Source: Lysobacter firmicutimachus
GTDB taxonomy: Bacteria > Pseudomonadota > Gammaproteobacteria > Xanthomonadales > Xanthomonadaceae
Length of the DNA stretch: 64,000 nt
Direction of reading: 5' to 3'
Assembly (NCBI RefSeq): GCF_037027445.1
Contig: NZ_JBANDL010000002.1
Location: forward strand, 4,181,001-4,245,000
Part shown: positions 30,814 through 39,785 of the stretch, piece by piece
Position numbering within the stretch: position 1 is the first letter of the stretch
How the letters are laid out: the number at the start of each line of letters is the position of its first letter
Position numbers and translations under genes: made by a program
The notes under the pieces: generated by a model
What the model was told of the DNA's origin: nothing
Seen by the model: only the letters and a program-made list of their open reading frames with translations
Databases searched by the model: none

Positions 30814-31878
30814 ATGCGCCAGCCATCCGATCGGGACCCAACCCAGGACGACGTCGCGATGATGTCGCCGAACCTGCTGTGGGGTCTGCTGGAAACCGCG
30901 GACCGGCTCGGCGCGCCCAGCGACGACTGGTTCGCCGGCACCGGGCTCAGCCGCGCCCAGGTCAGCGACCCGGGCGTGCGCCTGCCCGACCGCCCCACCG
31001 CGGTGGTGATCGAACGCGCGCTGCGGGTGCTGCCGGCGAGCATCGGCCTGGACATCGGCCACGCCCAGCACATCGGCAACTTCGGCCTGCTCGGCCTGGC
31101 CATGACCACCGCGCCGACCTTCGGCGACGCACTGCAGATCGGCCTGCGCTTCACCCCGGTGGTCGGCAGCCTGATGCGCTTCGTCGAAAGCGCGTCCGAG
31201 CCCGGCACCCTGGCCTTGGCCGGCCGGATGACCCTGACCTACCCGGCGATCCACCGTTTCGTCTGCGAAGAGTTCTTCAGCAGTTGCCTGGCGCTGGCGC
31301 GCGGCCTGGTCGGCGAGCGGTTGCGGCCGCTGCGGGTCGAGTTCAGCTACCCGGCCCCGCCTTACGAGTCGCGCTATCGCGACGTGTTCGATTGCCCGCT
31401 CGCCTTCGCCCAGCCGCAAGACCGGCTGGTGCTGGATGCGCAGTGGCTGGCCGCGCCGTTGCCGACCCACAACCCGATCGCCTCGCGCCAGGTGCTGGCG
31501 CTGTGCGAGGCGCAGATGCCGCAAGGCCCGCTGCCCGGCGAAGTCACCGCCGCGGTGGAACGCCTGTTGCGCGCGCAACTGGCCCAGGACCCCAAGCTGG
31601 CCGGTATCGCCGCGCAGTTGCACGTCAGCGAGCGCACCCTGCGCCGCCAGCTCACCGGCGAGGGCACCAGCTTCCACGAGATCCACGACCGCCTGCGCAT
31701 CGACCGGGCCTATGCCCTGCTACGCGAACGCCAGCCGACCATCGCCGCGGTCGGCGCCGCGGTCGGCTACAAGGATCCGCGCGATTTCCGCCGCGCTTTC
31801 AAGCGCCTGACCGGCGAAACGCCGCGCGCCTTGCGCGAGCGGTTTTTGTCTGGGCGGGGATTGGGAATTGGGGATTAG
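30814..31878 (+). CDS. AraC-family transcriptional regulator (PF12625-type N-terminus)
   Basis: 354 residues. The N-terminal two thirds resemble the Arabinose_bd-type ligand domain of regulators such as OruR/ArgR and alkane or fatty-acid regulators (IGNFGLLGLAMTTAPTFGDAL). The C-terminal AraC DNA-binding domain (about 245-345) has both helix-turn-helix units (IAAQLHVSERTLRRQL and IAAVGAAVGYKDPRDFRRAFKR). The gene is divergent from the beta-helix/diheme/TonB cassette and is its probable activator. The start is preceded by GGAG. The last residues and the TAG stop are supplied by a GGGATTS repeat array, so the extreme C-terminus (GRGLGIGD) is repeat-derived. Confidence 0.88.
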   Translation: MRQPSDRDPTQDDVAMMSPNLLWGLLETADRLGAPSDDWFAGTGLSRAQVSDPGVRLPDRPTAVVIERALRVLPASIGLDIGHAQHIGNFGLLGLAMTTAPTFGDALQIGLRFTPVVGSLMRFVESASEPGTLALAGRMTLTYPAIHRFVCEEFFSSCLALARGLVGERLRPLRVEFSYPAPPYESRYRDVFDCPLAFAQPQDRLVLDAQWLAAPLPTHNPIASRQVLALCEAQMPQGPLPGEVTAAVERLLRAQLAQDPKLAGIAAQLHVSERTLRRQLTGEGTSFHEIHDRLRIDRAYALLRERQPTIAAVGAAVGYKDPRDFRRAFKRLTGETPRALRERFLSGRGLGIGD

Positions 31879-31926
31879 GGATTCGCGGAGCGGGGATTCG
31901 GGATTCGGGATTCGGGATTCGGGATT
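31852..31926. repeat. GGGATTS heptanucleotide array (copy B)
   Basis: About ten 7-base units GGGATTC/GGGATTG. The most regular part is five perfect-period units near 31898-31926. It overlaps the 3' end of the AraC-type regulator gene and lies between it and the convergent ridA gene. Confidence 0.9.
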
Positions 31927-31992
31927 GCCGGAGCGTAAAGCGCGACGGCCGCGTGGGCGGCCGTCGTTTCGAGCGGTGTTCGACGCTGCGGC

Positions 31993-32376
31993 TCAGCGCA
32001 GGACCAGGATCGCGTCGACTTCGAACCCGACGCCGCGCGGCAGGGCCGAGACTTCGACCGTCGAGCGCGCCGGATACGGCGGGTTGAAGTACTCGCCCAT
32101 CACCGAATTGACCTTGCCGAACGCGCCCAGGTCGGTGAGGTAGAGGCCGAGCCGGACCACGTCGGCCAGCGAGCCGCCGGCGGCTTCGCACACCGCCTTG
32201 AGGTTCTGGAACGCGCGATGCGCCTGCGCCTCGATATCGCCCTCGATGACCAGGCCGCTGGCCGGGTCGAGCGGAATCTGGCCGGACAGATACACCGTGT
32301 CGCCGACGCGCACGGCCTGGGAGTACGGGCCGATCGCGGCCGGGGCTTGGTCGGTGTGGATGATTTCTCGGGACAT
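31993..32376 (-). CDS. ridA: RidA family reactive intermediate/imine deaminase
   Basis: 127 residues, the full family length. The motifs [17 protein letters not shown] and the arginine in PARSTVEV match RidA, which hydrolyses reactive enamine/imine intermediates such as 2-aminoacrylate and protects PLP enzymes. It lies downstream of spoT on the same strand, an arrangement kept in gammaproteobacteria. The spoT-ridA gap holds a large repeat hairpin that may affect cotranscription. Confidence 0.95.
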   Translation of the reverse strand: MSREIIHTDQAPAAIGPYSQAVRVGDTVYLSGQIPLDPASGLVIEGDIEAQAHRAFQNLKAVCEAAGGSLADVVRLGLYLTDLGAFGKVNSVMGEYFNPPYPARSTVEVSALPRGVGFEVDAILVLR

Positions 32377-32380
32377 GGTT

Positions 32381-32519
32381 TGGGGCCGGGATTGGGGATT
32401 GGGGATTCGGGATTGGCTAAAGCCAGGAGCAAGAGCGTACGCCGGTACATGCCGCCTTTGCCAATCCCGAATCCCGAATCACAAATCCCGCTCTTGCGAA
32501 TCCCCAATCCCCAATCCCG
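32381..32519. repeat. Inverted pair of GGGATTS arrays in the spoT-ridA gap (copy C)
   Basis: The left arm (about 32386-32417) has GGGATTG/GGGATTC units reading rightward. The right arms (about 32461-32490 and 32500-32519) have the complementary CCAATCCC and GAATCCC units. A transcript through this gap could fold into a long imperfect hairpin. Confidence 0.9.
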
Positions 32520-32523
32520 GCGG

Positions 32524-32540
32524 CGGCGGCAAAGCCGCCG
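32524..32540 (-). terminator. Short hairpin after spoT
   Basis: CGGCGGC/GCCGCCG stem with a 3-base loop, 4 bases past the spoT stop codon. There is no U tract; it may attenuate rather than terminate. Confidence 0.4.
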
Positions 32541-32544
32541 ACGC

Positions 32545-34725
32545 TCACATCCGCTGCACGCCCAACACCACCGTCAAGCGGCGCACGCGGCGCATGACGT
32601 CGGCGAGGTGGCGGCGGTCGCTGACTTCGATCGCGAAACGCATGATCGCGATGTTGGCGTCGCGTTCCAGGTACTCGACCCGGTCGATGTTGGATTCGGC
32701 CTCGGCGATCGCGGCGGCGACCTGGGCCAGCGAGCCCGGGCGGTTGTCGACTTCGATCCGCAGCGCGGCGGAGAAGTCGCCGGAGACCTGGCGGTCCCAG
32801 CCGATCGCGACCCAGCGGTCGGGCGACTTGCGGTAGTCGGCGACGTTGGGGCAGTCCAGGCGGTGCACCACGATGCCCTTGCCGGCGGTGTGGTAGCCCA
32901 TGATCTCGTCGCCCGGCAACGGCAGGCAACAGTTGGCGAAGCTGATCACGCCGCGCTCGGCGCCGGTGATCAGGATCTTGTCTTCGGGCAGGCGCGCGCG
33001 GTCGATGGCGCGGCCGCGCGACTTGCCCGGCGCCTCGCGCGCCAGCGCCAGCGCGACCTGGTTAGGCATGCGGTTGCCCAGCGCGATGTCGGCCAGCAGC
33101 GCCTCCAGGCGCGGGTAACGGTATTCGCTCAGATAGCCTTCCAGGCGCAGCGCCGGAATCCGATCGAGCGAGGTCTCCAGCGCTTCCAGCGCGCGGTCGA
33201 GCATGCGGTGGCCGAGCTGGACCGCATCCTCGTGTTCGAGCTGCTTGAGCTGCTGGCGGATCGAGGTGCGGGCCTTGCCCGACACCACGAATTCCAGCCA
33301 CTGCGGCTTGGGCGTGGACGACTTGGCGGTGATGATCTCCACCCGCTGGCCGCTGGCCAGCTTGGTGCGCAGCGGCACCAGCTTGCTGTCCACGCGCGCG
33401 GCCACCGCGCGGTTGCCGACGTCGGTGTGCACGGCGTAGGCGAAATCCAGCGCGGTCGAATTGCGCGGCAGCGACATGATGTCGCCCTTGGGCGTGAACA
33501 GGTAGACCTCGTCCGGGAACAGATCGACCTTGACGTTCTCCAGGAACTCCAGCGACGAGCCGGTCGCGCGCTGCGACTCGACCAGGCTGGCGATCCAGCT
33601 GTGCGCGCGCGACTGGGCGCTGTTCGGGCCTTCGCCGCCGTGCTTGTACGACCAGTGCGCGGCGATGCCGCGTTCGGCGATCAGGTCCATGTCCTCGGTG
33701 CGGATCTGCACCTCGACCGGCGAGCCGTAAGGGCCGAACAGCACCGTGTGCAGCGACTGATAGCCGTTGGCCTTGGGAATGGCGATGAAATCGCGGAAGC
33801 GCGAATCCAGCGGCTTGTACGCCGAATGCACCACGCCCAGCGCGTGATAGCAGTCCGGCACGCTGCGCACCACCACGCGGAAGCCGAACACGTCCATCAC
33901 CTGATTGAAGCTCTTATGTTCGTGATGCATCTTGGTATAGATGCTCCACGGCGACTTCACCCGGCTGATCAACCGATGTTGAAGCTTCTCCTTCGCCAGC
34001 CGCTGGGCCAGATGCGCTTCGATCTGCACCAGCGACTCGCGCCGCACCACCGGCTGGGTGCGGATGCGTTTTTCGATCACCGCATGGCGCCACGGATGCA
34101 GCGCGCGGAAGCCCAGGTCCTGCAACTCGGCCTTGATCAGGTTCATGCCCAGGCGCTGGGCGATCGGCGCGTAGATCTCCAGGGTCTCGCGGGCGATGCG
34201 CTCGCGCGCTTCCGCGCTCTGCGCGCCGAGGGTGCGCATGTTGTGCAGGCGGTCGGCGAGCTTGATCAGGATCACGCGCAGGTCGCGCGCCATCGCCAGC
34301 AGCATCTTGCGGAAGCTTTCCGCGGCCGCTTCCTGGCGGTCGCGGAACTGCAGCTTGTCCAGCTTGGTGACGCCGTCGACCAGCTCGGCCACGGTCGGGC
34401 CGAATTCGGTCGCCAGGCATTCGCGGGTCAGCGGCGTGTCTTCGATGGTGTCGTGCAGGATCGCCGCGACCAGGGTCTCCACGTCCAGGCCCTGGTCGGC
34501 CAGCACCTTGGCCACCGCGACCGGATGGGTGATGTAGGGCTCGCCGGATTTGCGCGTCTGTCCGGCGTGCGCGGCCGCGCCGACCGCCCAGGCGCGGCGC
34601 AGCAGCTGCCGCTGCGGTTCGGGCAGATAGTGCGCGGCCAATTCCAGTTCGCGCACGTAGTCCGGCAGCTCCGTGTCTTCGGGAGCGGCGGGATAGACGG
34701 TAAGCGCGGGCTCGGCAGGAGTCAT
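32545..34725 (-). CDS. spoT: Bifunctional (p)ppGpp synthetase/hydrolase SpoT
   Basis: 726 residues. An HD hydrolase domain lies at about 45-200, with the metal motif HDTIED intact. The synthetase domain is at about 235-345 (GFRVVVRSVPDCYHALG and FRDFIAIPKANGYQSLHT), the TGS domain at about 385-450 (VYLFTPKGDIMSLP), followed by a helical/zinc-finger-like region with the CC pair in FANCCLPLPGD and a C-terminal ACT domain (about 650-726). With both catalytic sites apparently intact it should make and degrade (p)ppGpp. It follows rpoZ on the same strand, as in E. coli. Confidence 0.96.
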   Translation of the reverse strand: MTPAEPALTVYPAAPEDTELPDYVRELELAAHYLPEPQRQLLRRAWAVGAAAHAGQTRKSGEPYITHPVAVAKVLADQGLDVETLVAAILHDTIEDTPLTRECLATEFGPTVAELVDGVTKLDKLQFRDRQEAAAESFRKMLLAMARDLRVILIKLADRLHNMRTLGAQSAEARERIARETLEIYAPIAQRLGMNLIKAELQDLGFRALHPWRHAVIEKRIRTQPVVRRESLVQIEAHLAQRLAKEKLQHRLISRVKSPWSIYTKMHHEHKSFNQVMDVFGFRVVVRSVPDCYHALGVVHSAYKPLDSRFRDFIAIPKANGYQSLHTVLFGPYGSPVEVQIRTEDMDLIAERGIAAHWSYKHGGEGPNSAQSRAHSWIASLVESQRATGSSLEFLENVKVDLFPDEVYLFTPKGDIMSLPRNSTALDFAYAVHTDVGNRAVAARVDSKLVPLRTKLASGQRVEIITAKSSTPKPQWLEFVVSGKARTSIRQQLKQLEHEDAVQLGHRMLDRALEALETSLDRIPALRLEGYLSEYRYPRLEALLADIALGNRMPNQVALALAREAPGKSRGRAIDRARLPEDKILITGAERGVISFANCCLPLPGDEIMGYHTAGKGIVVHRLDCPNVADYRKSPDRWVAIGWDRQVSGDFSAALRIEVDNRPGSLAQVAAAIAEAESNIDRVEYLERDANIAIMRFAIEVSDRRHLADVMRRVRRLTVVLGVQRM

Positions 34726-34928
34726 TACGGAAATTTACGCGCGCTCAGGCGCAGGAAGCAACGCGATCGACGGTTTCAAAGGTGGCGCCGGCCGCGAACG
34801 GCGCAAGCGGCCGGGTCGACGCGGCGGGCACGGCGCGCGCTGCGGTTCAGCTAGGCCAATGGCGGCGGCCTGCCCAGGCCGCCCGCAGGACCGATCCCGC
34901 AGACCCCGCCGGTCCGAGCCGCAAACGA

Positions 34929-34956
34929 AAACGGCCCCGCCGCAGCGGAGCCGTTT
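34929..34956 (-). terminator. Terminator between rpoZ and spoT
   Basis: Stem AAACGGC/GCCGTTT plus CCGC/GCGG with one internal mismatch, 4-base loop. On the minus strand it is followed by TCGTTTGC. It lies 39 bases after the rpoZ stop codon, so spoT probably has its own promoter in the remaining 200 bases. Confidence 0.75.
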
Positions 34957-34994
34957 CGCGATGCCGGCGCCCGCGCGATGCGCGGACCGGGAGA

Positions 34995-35294
34995 TCAGTC
35001 GTCGCCCTTGGACAGGTCGTCGTCGGCGACCACTTCGGCCGCGGCCCATTCCAGGGCTTCGCGCTCTTTGCGCTCGCGCTCGGCCTTCTCGACCGCATCG
35101 ATGTAGTCCGGGTTGACCTGGCGCGCGGCGATTTCGCGCAGCGCCAGCACGGTCGGCTTGTCGTTGGCTTCGCTGTTGTCCAGCTGCGGTTCGACGCCGT
35201 TGGCCAGCTGACGGGCGCGCTTGGCGGCCAGCATGACGAGTTCGAAGCGGTTCGGGACCACTTCCAGGCAATCTTCGACGGTGATGCGGGCCAT
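34995..35294 (-). CDS. rpoZ: RNA polymerase omega subunit
   Basis: 99 residues. The start [21 protein letters not shown] and the following [11 protein letters not shown] are the conserved omega core, which wraps the beta-prime subunit and carries part of the ppGpp-binding site 1. The C-terminus is acidic and helical. The long upstream frame has no omega similarity. The neighbours spoT and gmk are the conserved context. Confidence 0.96.
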   Translation of the reverse strand: MARITVEDCLEVVPNRFELVMLAAKRARQLANGVEPQLDNSEANDKPTVLALREIAARQVNPDYIDAVEKAERERKEREALEWAAAEVVADDDLSKGDD

Positions 35295-35605
35295 GGGGCT
35301 CCTGCGGCCGGTGCGGCCGTCTTGCAAGCGGTTGGGGACCGGGGATTTTAGAGGCCCGCGCCGGCCGAAGCAAGGTTTTCGCCGGCAAGGCCTTAGCAAT
35401 CAATCAGTTAGCGAGCGGTCGCGACCCGTCGACCGGTCGAAACTCGACCCGGAGAAGAGCCCACCCCTTAGCCGGCCCCTTTTAGAGGGAAAGCCGGAGC
35501 GGGGCTCGGGCGGGGTATCGGCCACCGCCGCGGCCAGCCCCTCCCGGGAGGCCCACACCAGCCCCCCCCTAATCCCTAATCCCCAATCCCGCCTCTCCAA
35601 CCAAC
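35295..35605. other. rpoZ-gmk gap with repeat remnants
   Basis: 311 bases without a gene. It contains the 10-base palindrome CGACCGGTCG near 35429-35438, a G+C-rich segment with a CCCTCCCGGGAGG palindrome near 35540-35552, and a short GGGATTS array at 35570-35592 (copy D, as AATCCC units). No clear promoter was seen, although one for rpoZ would be expected. Confidence 0.5.
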
Positions 35606-36223
35606 CTATTCGTCCGTCAGCAACGCGGTGATCAGGCGCGAATGGCGCGCCACCTGGAGCTCGCGGCGCAGTCGGCTGGCGAGGAAGATCGCGCACATCT
35701 CGTCGACCGCGGTATCGAAGACCTCGTTGACGATGACGTAGTCGAACTCGTGGTAGTGCGACATCTCTTCGCGCGCGGCGGCCAGGCGGTGGCGGATGGT
35801 TTCCTCGCTGTCCTGGCCGCGCGAGCGCATGCGCGACTCCAGGGCCTGGCGCGAGGGCGGCAGGATGAACACGCTGACCGCGTCCGGCACCTTGGCCCGC
35901 ACCTGGCGCGCGCCCTGCCAGTCGATTTCCAGCAGCACGTCCTTGCCGGCGGCCAGGAACGGTTCCACCGACTGCCGCGCCGAGCCCTTCCAGTCGCCGT
36001 GCACGCGCGCGTGCTCGAAGAAGTCGCCGGCCTCGACCATCGCTTCGAACTCTTGCGCGCTGACGAAGTGGTAGTGCTCGGCGTGACGCTCGCCGGGACG
36101 CGGCTGGCGCGAAGTGAAGGAGATCGACAACCGGATGTTCGGGTCGCGCGCGAGCACCGCGTTGACGATGCTGGATTTGCCGGCCCCGGAGGGGGCGGCG
36201 ACGATGTAGAGGGTTCCGCGCAT
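35606..36223 (-). CDS. gmk: Guanylate kinase
   Basis: 205 residues from the ATG at 36223 (MRGTLYIVAAPSGAGKSS). The P-loop APSGAGKS, the GMP-binding segment (SISFTSRQPRPGE and YHFVSAQEF) and the lid arginines (RHRLAAAREEM) are all visible. It phosphorylates GMP to GDP with ATP and feeds (p)ppGpp precursor pools, consistent with the spoT/rpoZ neighbourhood. The upstream open frame consists of GGGATTS repeat sequence and is rejected. Confidence 0.96.
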   Translation of the reverse strand: MRGTLYIVAAPSGAGKSSIVNAVLARDPNIRLSISFTSRQPRPGERHAEHYHFVSAQEFEAMVEAGDFFEHARVHGDWKGSARQSVEPFLAAGKDVLLEIDWQGARQVRAKVPDAVSVFILPPSRQALESRMRSRGQDSEETIRHRLAAAREEMSHYHEFDYVIVNEVFDTAVDEMCAIFLASRLRRELQVARHSRLITALLTDE

Positions 36224-36226
36224 TGG

Positions 36227-36338
36227 GGCCGGGATTCGTGATTCGGGAGTCGGGATTGGCAAAGCGGCTGGCGGGAAAGGAACCGGCGACGAGAATCCGC
36301 TCCTGGCGAATCCCGAATCGCGAATCCCCATTCCCGGC
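36227..36338. repeat. Inverted pair of GGGATTS arrays in the yicC-gmk gap (copy E)
   Basis: Left arm GGGATTC/GGAGTC/GGGATTG units at about 36229-36258; right arm GAATCCC/GAATCGC units at about 36307-36336. Same layout as copies C and G: arrays in opposite orientation flanking 40-50 bases of unrelated sequence, filling the gap between co-directional genes. Confidence 0.88.
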
Positions 36339-37198
36339 TACTCGATGTTCTGGATCTGCTCGCGCACCTGATCGATCAGCACCTTGAGCTCGACCGCGGC
36401 GGCGGAACTGCGGGCGTCGACCGATTTGGAGCCCAGGGTGTTGGCCTCGCGGTTGAATTCCTGCAGCAGGAAATCCAGGCGGCGGCCGACCGCTTCGCGC
36501 AGCTTGAGCACGCGGCGGGCCTCGGCGACGTGCGAATCCAGCCGGTCGAGCTCTTCGTCGACGTCCAGCTTCTGCAGCCACAACACCAGTTCCTGCTCCA
36601 GGCGGCCGTTGTCGGCCGGCTGGGCCAGGTCGGCCAGGCGGGTTTCCAGCTTGGTGCGCTGGCCGGCGCGGATGGCGGGCATCATTGTGCGCACTTCGCC
36701 GGCGATGCGGGCGATGCCGTCGACGCGCTCGGCGATCACCGCGGCGAGCTTGGCGCCCTCGCGTTCGCGCGAGGCGACGAACTCGTCCAGCACGCCGTCG
36801 AGCAGGGCCAGCGCCTCGGCCTGCAGCGCCGCCGGGTCGGCGGCCGGCGCCTGCAGCACGCCGGGGAACTGCAGCAATTCGGTGAACTCGGTGCGCAGCG
36901 CCGGGAAGCGCGCCGACAGGTCGATCGCCAGGTCGCTGAGTTCGCGCAGCCGGGTCGGATTGAGCTGCAGCGCATCGCCTCCTTCCGGCGCGCGCAGGCG
37001 CAGGGTCAGGTCGAGCTTGCCGCGGCTCAGGCGCGCGCCGATCCTCTCGCGCAACGCCGGTTCGAGCACGCGCAGCTCGTCGGCCAGGCGCACGCCCAGT
37101 TCGAGGAAGCGGTGGTTGACCGAGCGCAACTCGCAGCCGAGCGTGCCCCAGGGTGTCGCGCGTTCGCCGCTGGCGAAGGCGGTCATGCTGCGAATCAT
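36338..37198 (-). CDS. yicC: YicC/YloC family endoribonuclease
   Basis: 286 residues, the full family length. The N-terminus MIRSMTAFASGE and the segment LRSVNHRFLELGVRLADELR are the family hallmarks, as is the C-terminal DFLLQEFNREANTLGSKS. E. coli YicC has endoribonuclease activity; a role here in RNA turnover is inferred from that. It is divergent from rph (RNase PH), a conserved pairing of two RNA-processing genes across a 69-base intergenic region. Confidence 0.94.
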   Translation of the reverse strand: MIRSMTAFASGERATPWGTLGCELRSVNHRFLELGVRLADELRVLEPALRERIGARLSRGKLDLTLRLRAPEGGDALQLNPTRLRELSDLAIDLSARFPALRTEFTELLQFPGVLQAPAADPAALQAEALALLDGVLDEFVASREREGAKLAAVIAERVDGIARIAGEVRTMMPAIRAGQRTKLETRLADLAQPADNGRLEQELVLWLQKLDVDEELDRLDSHVAEARRVLKLREAVGRRLDFLLQEFNREANTLGSKSVDARSSAAAVELKVLIDQVREQIQNIE

Positions 37199-37267
37199 TC
37201 GCTGATTCCGAGCCTTACGGGGGGTGAATGGTAAACTCGCCGGCCCTCAAAACGGTAACTTCGTCCC

Positions 37268-38032
37268 ATGACCGGTCCCCTCGCCGCCCCCGCCCCGCCC
37301 CCGGCCGGCCCGGTCGCCCGTCCCAGCGGCCGCGCCGCCGGGCAGATGCGCGAGGTCCGGATCGAGCGCGGGTACACCCGCCACGCCGAGGGCTCGGTGC
37401 TGGTCAGCTTCGGCCAGACCCGGGTGCTGTGCACCGCCAGCGTGGACAACAAAGTGCCGGCCTTCCTGCGCGGCAAGGGCGAGGGCTGGGTCACCGCCGA
37501 GTACGGCATGCTGCCGCGCGCCACCCACACCCGCAGCGACCGCGAGGCCGCGCGCGGCAAGCAGGGCGGCCGCACCCTGGAAATCCAGCGCCTGATCGGC
37601 CGCGCCTTGCGCGCCTGCATCGACCGCAAGGCGCTGGGCGAGCGCACCATCACCCTGGACTGCGACGTGCTGCAGGCCGACGGCGGCACCCGCACCGCCG
37701 CGATCACCGGCGCCTACGTGGCCCTGGTCGATGCGGTGCGCTGGCTGCAGGCGCGGCGCGAAATCAACCGCGACCCGATCTTCGGCGCGGTCGCCGCGGT
37801 CTCGGTCGGGGTCTACCGCGGCGTGCCGGTGCTGGACCTGGACTACGCCGAGGACAGCGACTGCGACACCGACATGAACGTGGTCATGAACGACGGCGGC
37901 GGCTTCATCGAGCTGCAGGGCACGGCCGAAGGCCACGCGTTCCGCCGCGAAGAACTCGACGGCCTGCTCGCCCTGGCCGAAGCCGGGATCGCCGAACTGA
38001 TCGCCAAGCAACGCGAAGCGCTGGCCGGCTGA
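37268..38032 (+). CDS. rph: Ribonuclease PH
   Basis: 254 residues. The core begins [13 protein letters not shown] and contains [37 protein letters not shown] and the phosphate-binding [36 protein letters not shown] segment carries the metal-binding aspartates. It trims tRNA 3' ends phosphorolytically. An extra Pro/Ala-rich stretch of about 17 residues precedes the usual N-terminus; no in-frame start codon lies closer, so the ATG at 37268 stands. Confidence 0.95.
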   Translation: MTGPLAAPAPPPAGPVARPSGRAAGQMREVRIERGYTRHAEGSVLVSFGQTRVLCTASVDNKVPAFLRGKGEGWVTAEYGMLPRATHTRSDREAARGKQGGRTLEIQRLIGRALRACIDRKALGERTITLDCDVLQADGGTRTAAITGAYVALVDAVRWLQARREINRDPIFGAVAAVSVGVYRGVPVLDLDYAEDSDCDTDMNVVMNDGGGFIELQGTAEGHAFRREELDGLLALAEAGIAELIAKQREALAG

Positions 38033-38063
38033 GGCCGGCCCGGCAACGAAACACACCGACACC

Positions 38064-38099
38064 GCGCACCGGTTCCGGCCAAGGCCGGACCGTGTGCGC
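38064..38099 (+). terminator. Hairpin after rph
   Basis: Nested stems GCGCAC/GTGCGC, GG/CC and TCCGGCC/GGCCGGA around an AA loop, with single-base bulges. It lies 32 bases past the rph stop codon. There is no U tract, so this may be an RNA-stabilising or Rho-dependent end. Confidence 0.45.
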
Positions 38100-38170
38100 A
38101 GCCGCGCGGGGCTGCCGCCGCGGCAACGGCGCGCGCACACTGGCCGGCCCTCCCCGAACGAGCCGCGCCC

Positions 38171-38563
38171 ATGCATCGCACCCTCGGCAGCCTGACCCTG
38201 GTGGTCGGCGACTACGACCAGGCCATCGCCTACTACACCCAGCGCCTGGGTTTCGTCCTGCTCGACGACGTCGACCTCGGCAGCGGCAAGCGCTGGGTGC
38301 GGGTCGCGCCCAGCGCGCAGGCCGAAACCGCATTGTTGCTGGCGCGCGCCGACGGCGACGCGCAAAGCGCCCGGATCGGCGACCAGACCGGCGGCCGGGT
38401 CGGCTTTTTCCTGCACACCGACGACTTCGCCCGCGACCACGCCGCAATGCTCGCGCACGGCGTGCGCTTCCTGGAATCTCCCCGCGCCGAGACCTACGGC
38501 ACGGTCGCCGTATTCGAAGATCTGTACGGTAACCGCTGGGATTTGCTGGAACCGAAGGCATGA
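38171..38563 (+). CDS. VOC (glyoxalase/bleomycin-resistance fold) family protein
   Basis: 130 residues made of two beta-alpha-beta-beta-beta units. The pattern LVVGDYDQAIAYYTQRLGF, the central GGRVGFFLHTDDFARDH and the terminal GNRWDLLEPK are typical of VOC metalloenzymes. Its ligands would be a His near the start (MHRTL), the central HTDD and a Glu near the end. The specific reaction cannot be assigned. Its TGA overlaps the rdgB ATG (ATGA), so the two are cotranslated. Confidence 0.85.
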   Translation: MHRTLGSLTLVVGDYDQAIAYYTQRLGFVLLDDVDLGSGKRWVRVAPSAQAETALLLARADGDAQSARIGDQTGGRVGFFLHTDDFARDHAAMLAHGVRFLESPRAETYGTVAVFEDLYGNRWDLLEPKA

Positions 38564-39156
38564 GATTAGTGCTGGCCAGCAGCAACGCCGGCAAGCTGGC
38601 GGAACTGCGCGACCTGCTCGGCGACACCGGGATCGAACTGGTGGCGCAAACGGATCTGGGGGTCGAAGACATCGAGGAAACCGGCAGCACCTTCGTCGAG
38701 AACGCGCTGCTGAAGGCCCGTCATGCGGCCGCCGTCACCGGACTGCCGGCGTTGGCCGACGATTCGGGCATCTGCGTCGACGCGCTCGGCGGCGCCCCGG
38801 GGCTGTACTCGGCCCGCTACGCCGGCCGCCACGGCGACGCCCAGGCCAATATCGACAAGCTGCTCGGCGCCTTGCACGGCGTGCCCGACGAACAGCGCAG
38901 CGCGCATTTCTACGCGGTCATCGTGCTGCTGCGCCATGCCGGCGACCCGCGCCCGATCATCGCCGAGGGCGTCTGGAACGGCCGCATCCTGCACGCCCGC
39001 CAGGGCGATCGCGGCTTCGGCTACCAGCCGGTGTTCTTCGATACCGAGTACGGCGTGTCCGCCGGCGAGATCGAGGACGAGCTCAAGAACCGGGTCAGCC
39101 ACCGCGCGCGCGCCCTGGCCGCCCTGCGCGCGCGCCTGCCGGAGCTGCGCGGGTGA
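38560..39156 (+). CDS. rdgB: dITP/XTP pyrophosphatase
   Basis: 198 residues, Ham1/RdgB family: N-terminal LASSNAGKLAEL, then ETGSTFVENALLKARHA, LPALADDSGICVDALGGAPG and the C-terminal FGYQPVF and SHRARAL. It hydrolyses non-canonical purine nucleoside triphosphates to keep them out of DNA and RNA. It is the second gene of a tight string: overlap with the VOC gene upstream and with a GTG-started membrane-protein gene downstream. Confidence 0.95.
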   Translation: MRLVLASSNAGKLAELRDLLGDTGIELVAQTDLGVEDIEETGSTFVENALLKARHAAAVTGLPALADDSGICVDALGGAPGLYSARYAGRHGDAQANIDKLLGALHGVPDEQRSAHFYAVIVLLRHAGDPRPIIAEGVWNGRILHARQGDRGFGYQPVFFDTEYGVSAGEIEDELKNRVSHRARALAALRARLPELRG

Positions 39157-39731
39157 ACCGCCTGGCCCGCACCGCCGCCCCGCACCGGCGCTTGTTCCGC
39201 GCCGGCGGCCACACCGTGCTGGCGGTGGCGGTGCTGTACCTGCTGGCGATGCCGATCGCGATCTGGATCCACCACGACGGCCTGAGCCGCAGCGGCCACA
39301 GCTTCGGCTCGGACCTGGAACTGGCGCTGTGGCTGCTGGCCGCCCTGGTCGCCCTGGTCGCCCTCGCGGCGATCCAGCGGGTCAGCCTGGACGCCGACGG
39401 CGGGGTCGGCACCATCCGCTACGCCAACATCACCAGCGGCCACCGCAGCCGCTGCTTCGAACCGGCCGAAGTGGTGTCCATGTCCCTGCATCGGGCCAAA
39501 GACGGGCGCCTGCGCCTGACCTCGACCCTGGAACTGCGCCTGGCACCCTCGCCGCACCGGCGCTGGAACACGGTCGCGATCTTCGACGGCGACATGTCCG
39601 GCGACGGCCGCGCCGAGCCGCTGGCGACCATCGTCCGCCAGGTCGTGCGCGCCCGCCCCGAGGTCGGCCTGGACGCCAATCTGCGCGCCCTGCTCGCGCC
39701 GTATCGCTACGGTACGGCCGCCGACCGGTAA
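39153..39731 (+). CDS. Membrane protein of unknown function
   Basis: 192 residues starting with GTG, which overlaps the rdgB stop codon (GTGA). Two hydrophobic helices (about residues 22-44 and 52-72) are followed by a beta-rich cytoplasmic or periplasmic part (ISGxR-like turns, VSMSLHRAKDGRLRLTSTLEL). No family recognised. Its place between rdgB and hemW in a tight run suggests cotranscription but not a function. Confidence 0.75.
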   Translation: MNRLARTAAPHRRLFRAGGHTVLAVAVLYLLAMPIAIWIHHDGLSRSGHSFGSDLELALWLLAALVALVALAAIQRVSLDADGGVGTIRYANITSGHRSRCFEPAEVVSMSLHRAKDGRLRLTSTLELRLAPSPHRRWNTVAIFDGDMSGDGRAEPLATIVRQVVRARPEVGLDANLRALLAPYRYGTAADR

Positions 39732-39785
39732 GCTGTCGGCCTGTGTCCTTTTCTCGGGCCGGCCCGAGCGGCCGGCCGCAAGCCG

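Noticed and set aside
31852..31926. GGGATTC array considered as a CRISPR or telomere-like repeat
   Set aside because: The period is only 7 bases with degenerate units and no spacers. The same units recur in other intergenic gaps.
37199..37267. Sigma-70 promoter for rph (TAAACT near 37230)
   Set aside because: The hexamer is plausible, but no -35 at acceptable spacing was found, so it is not listed as a feature.
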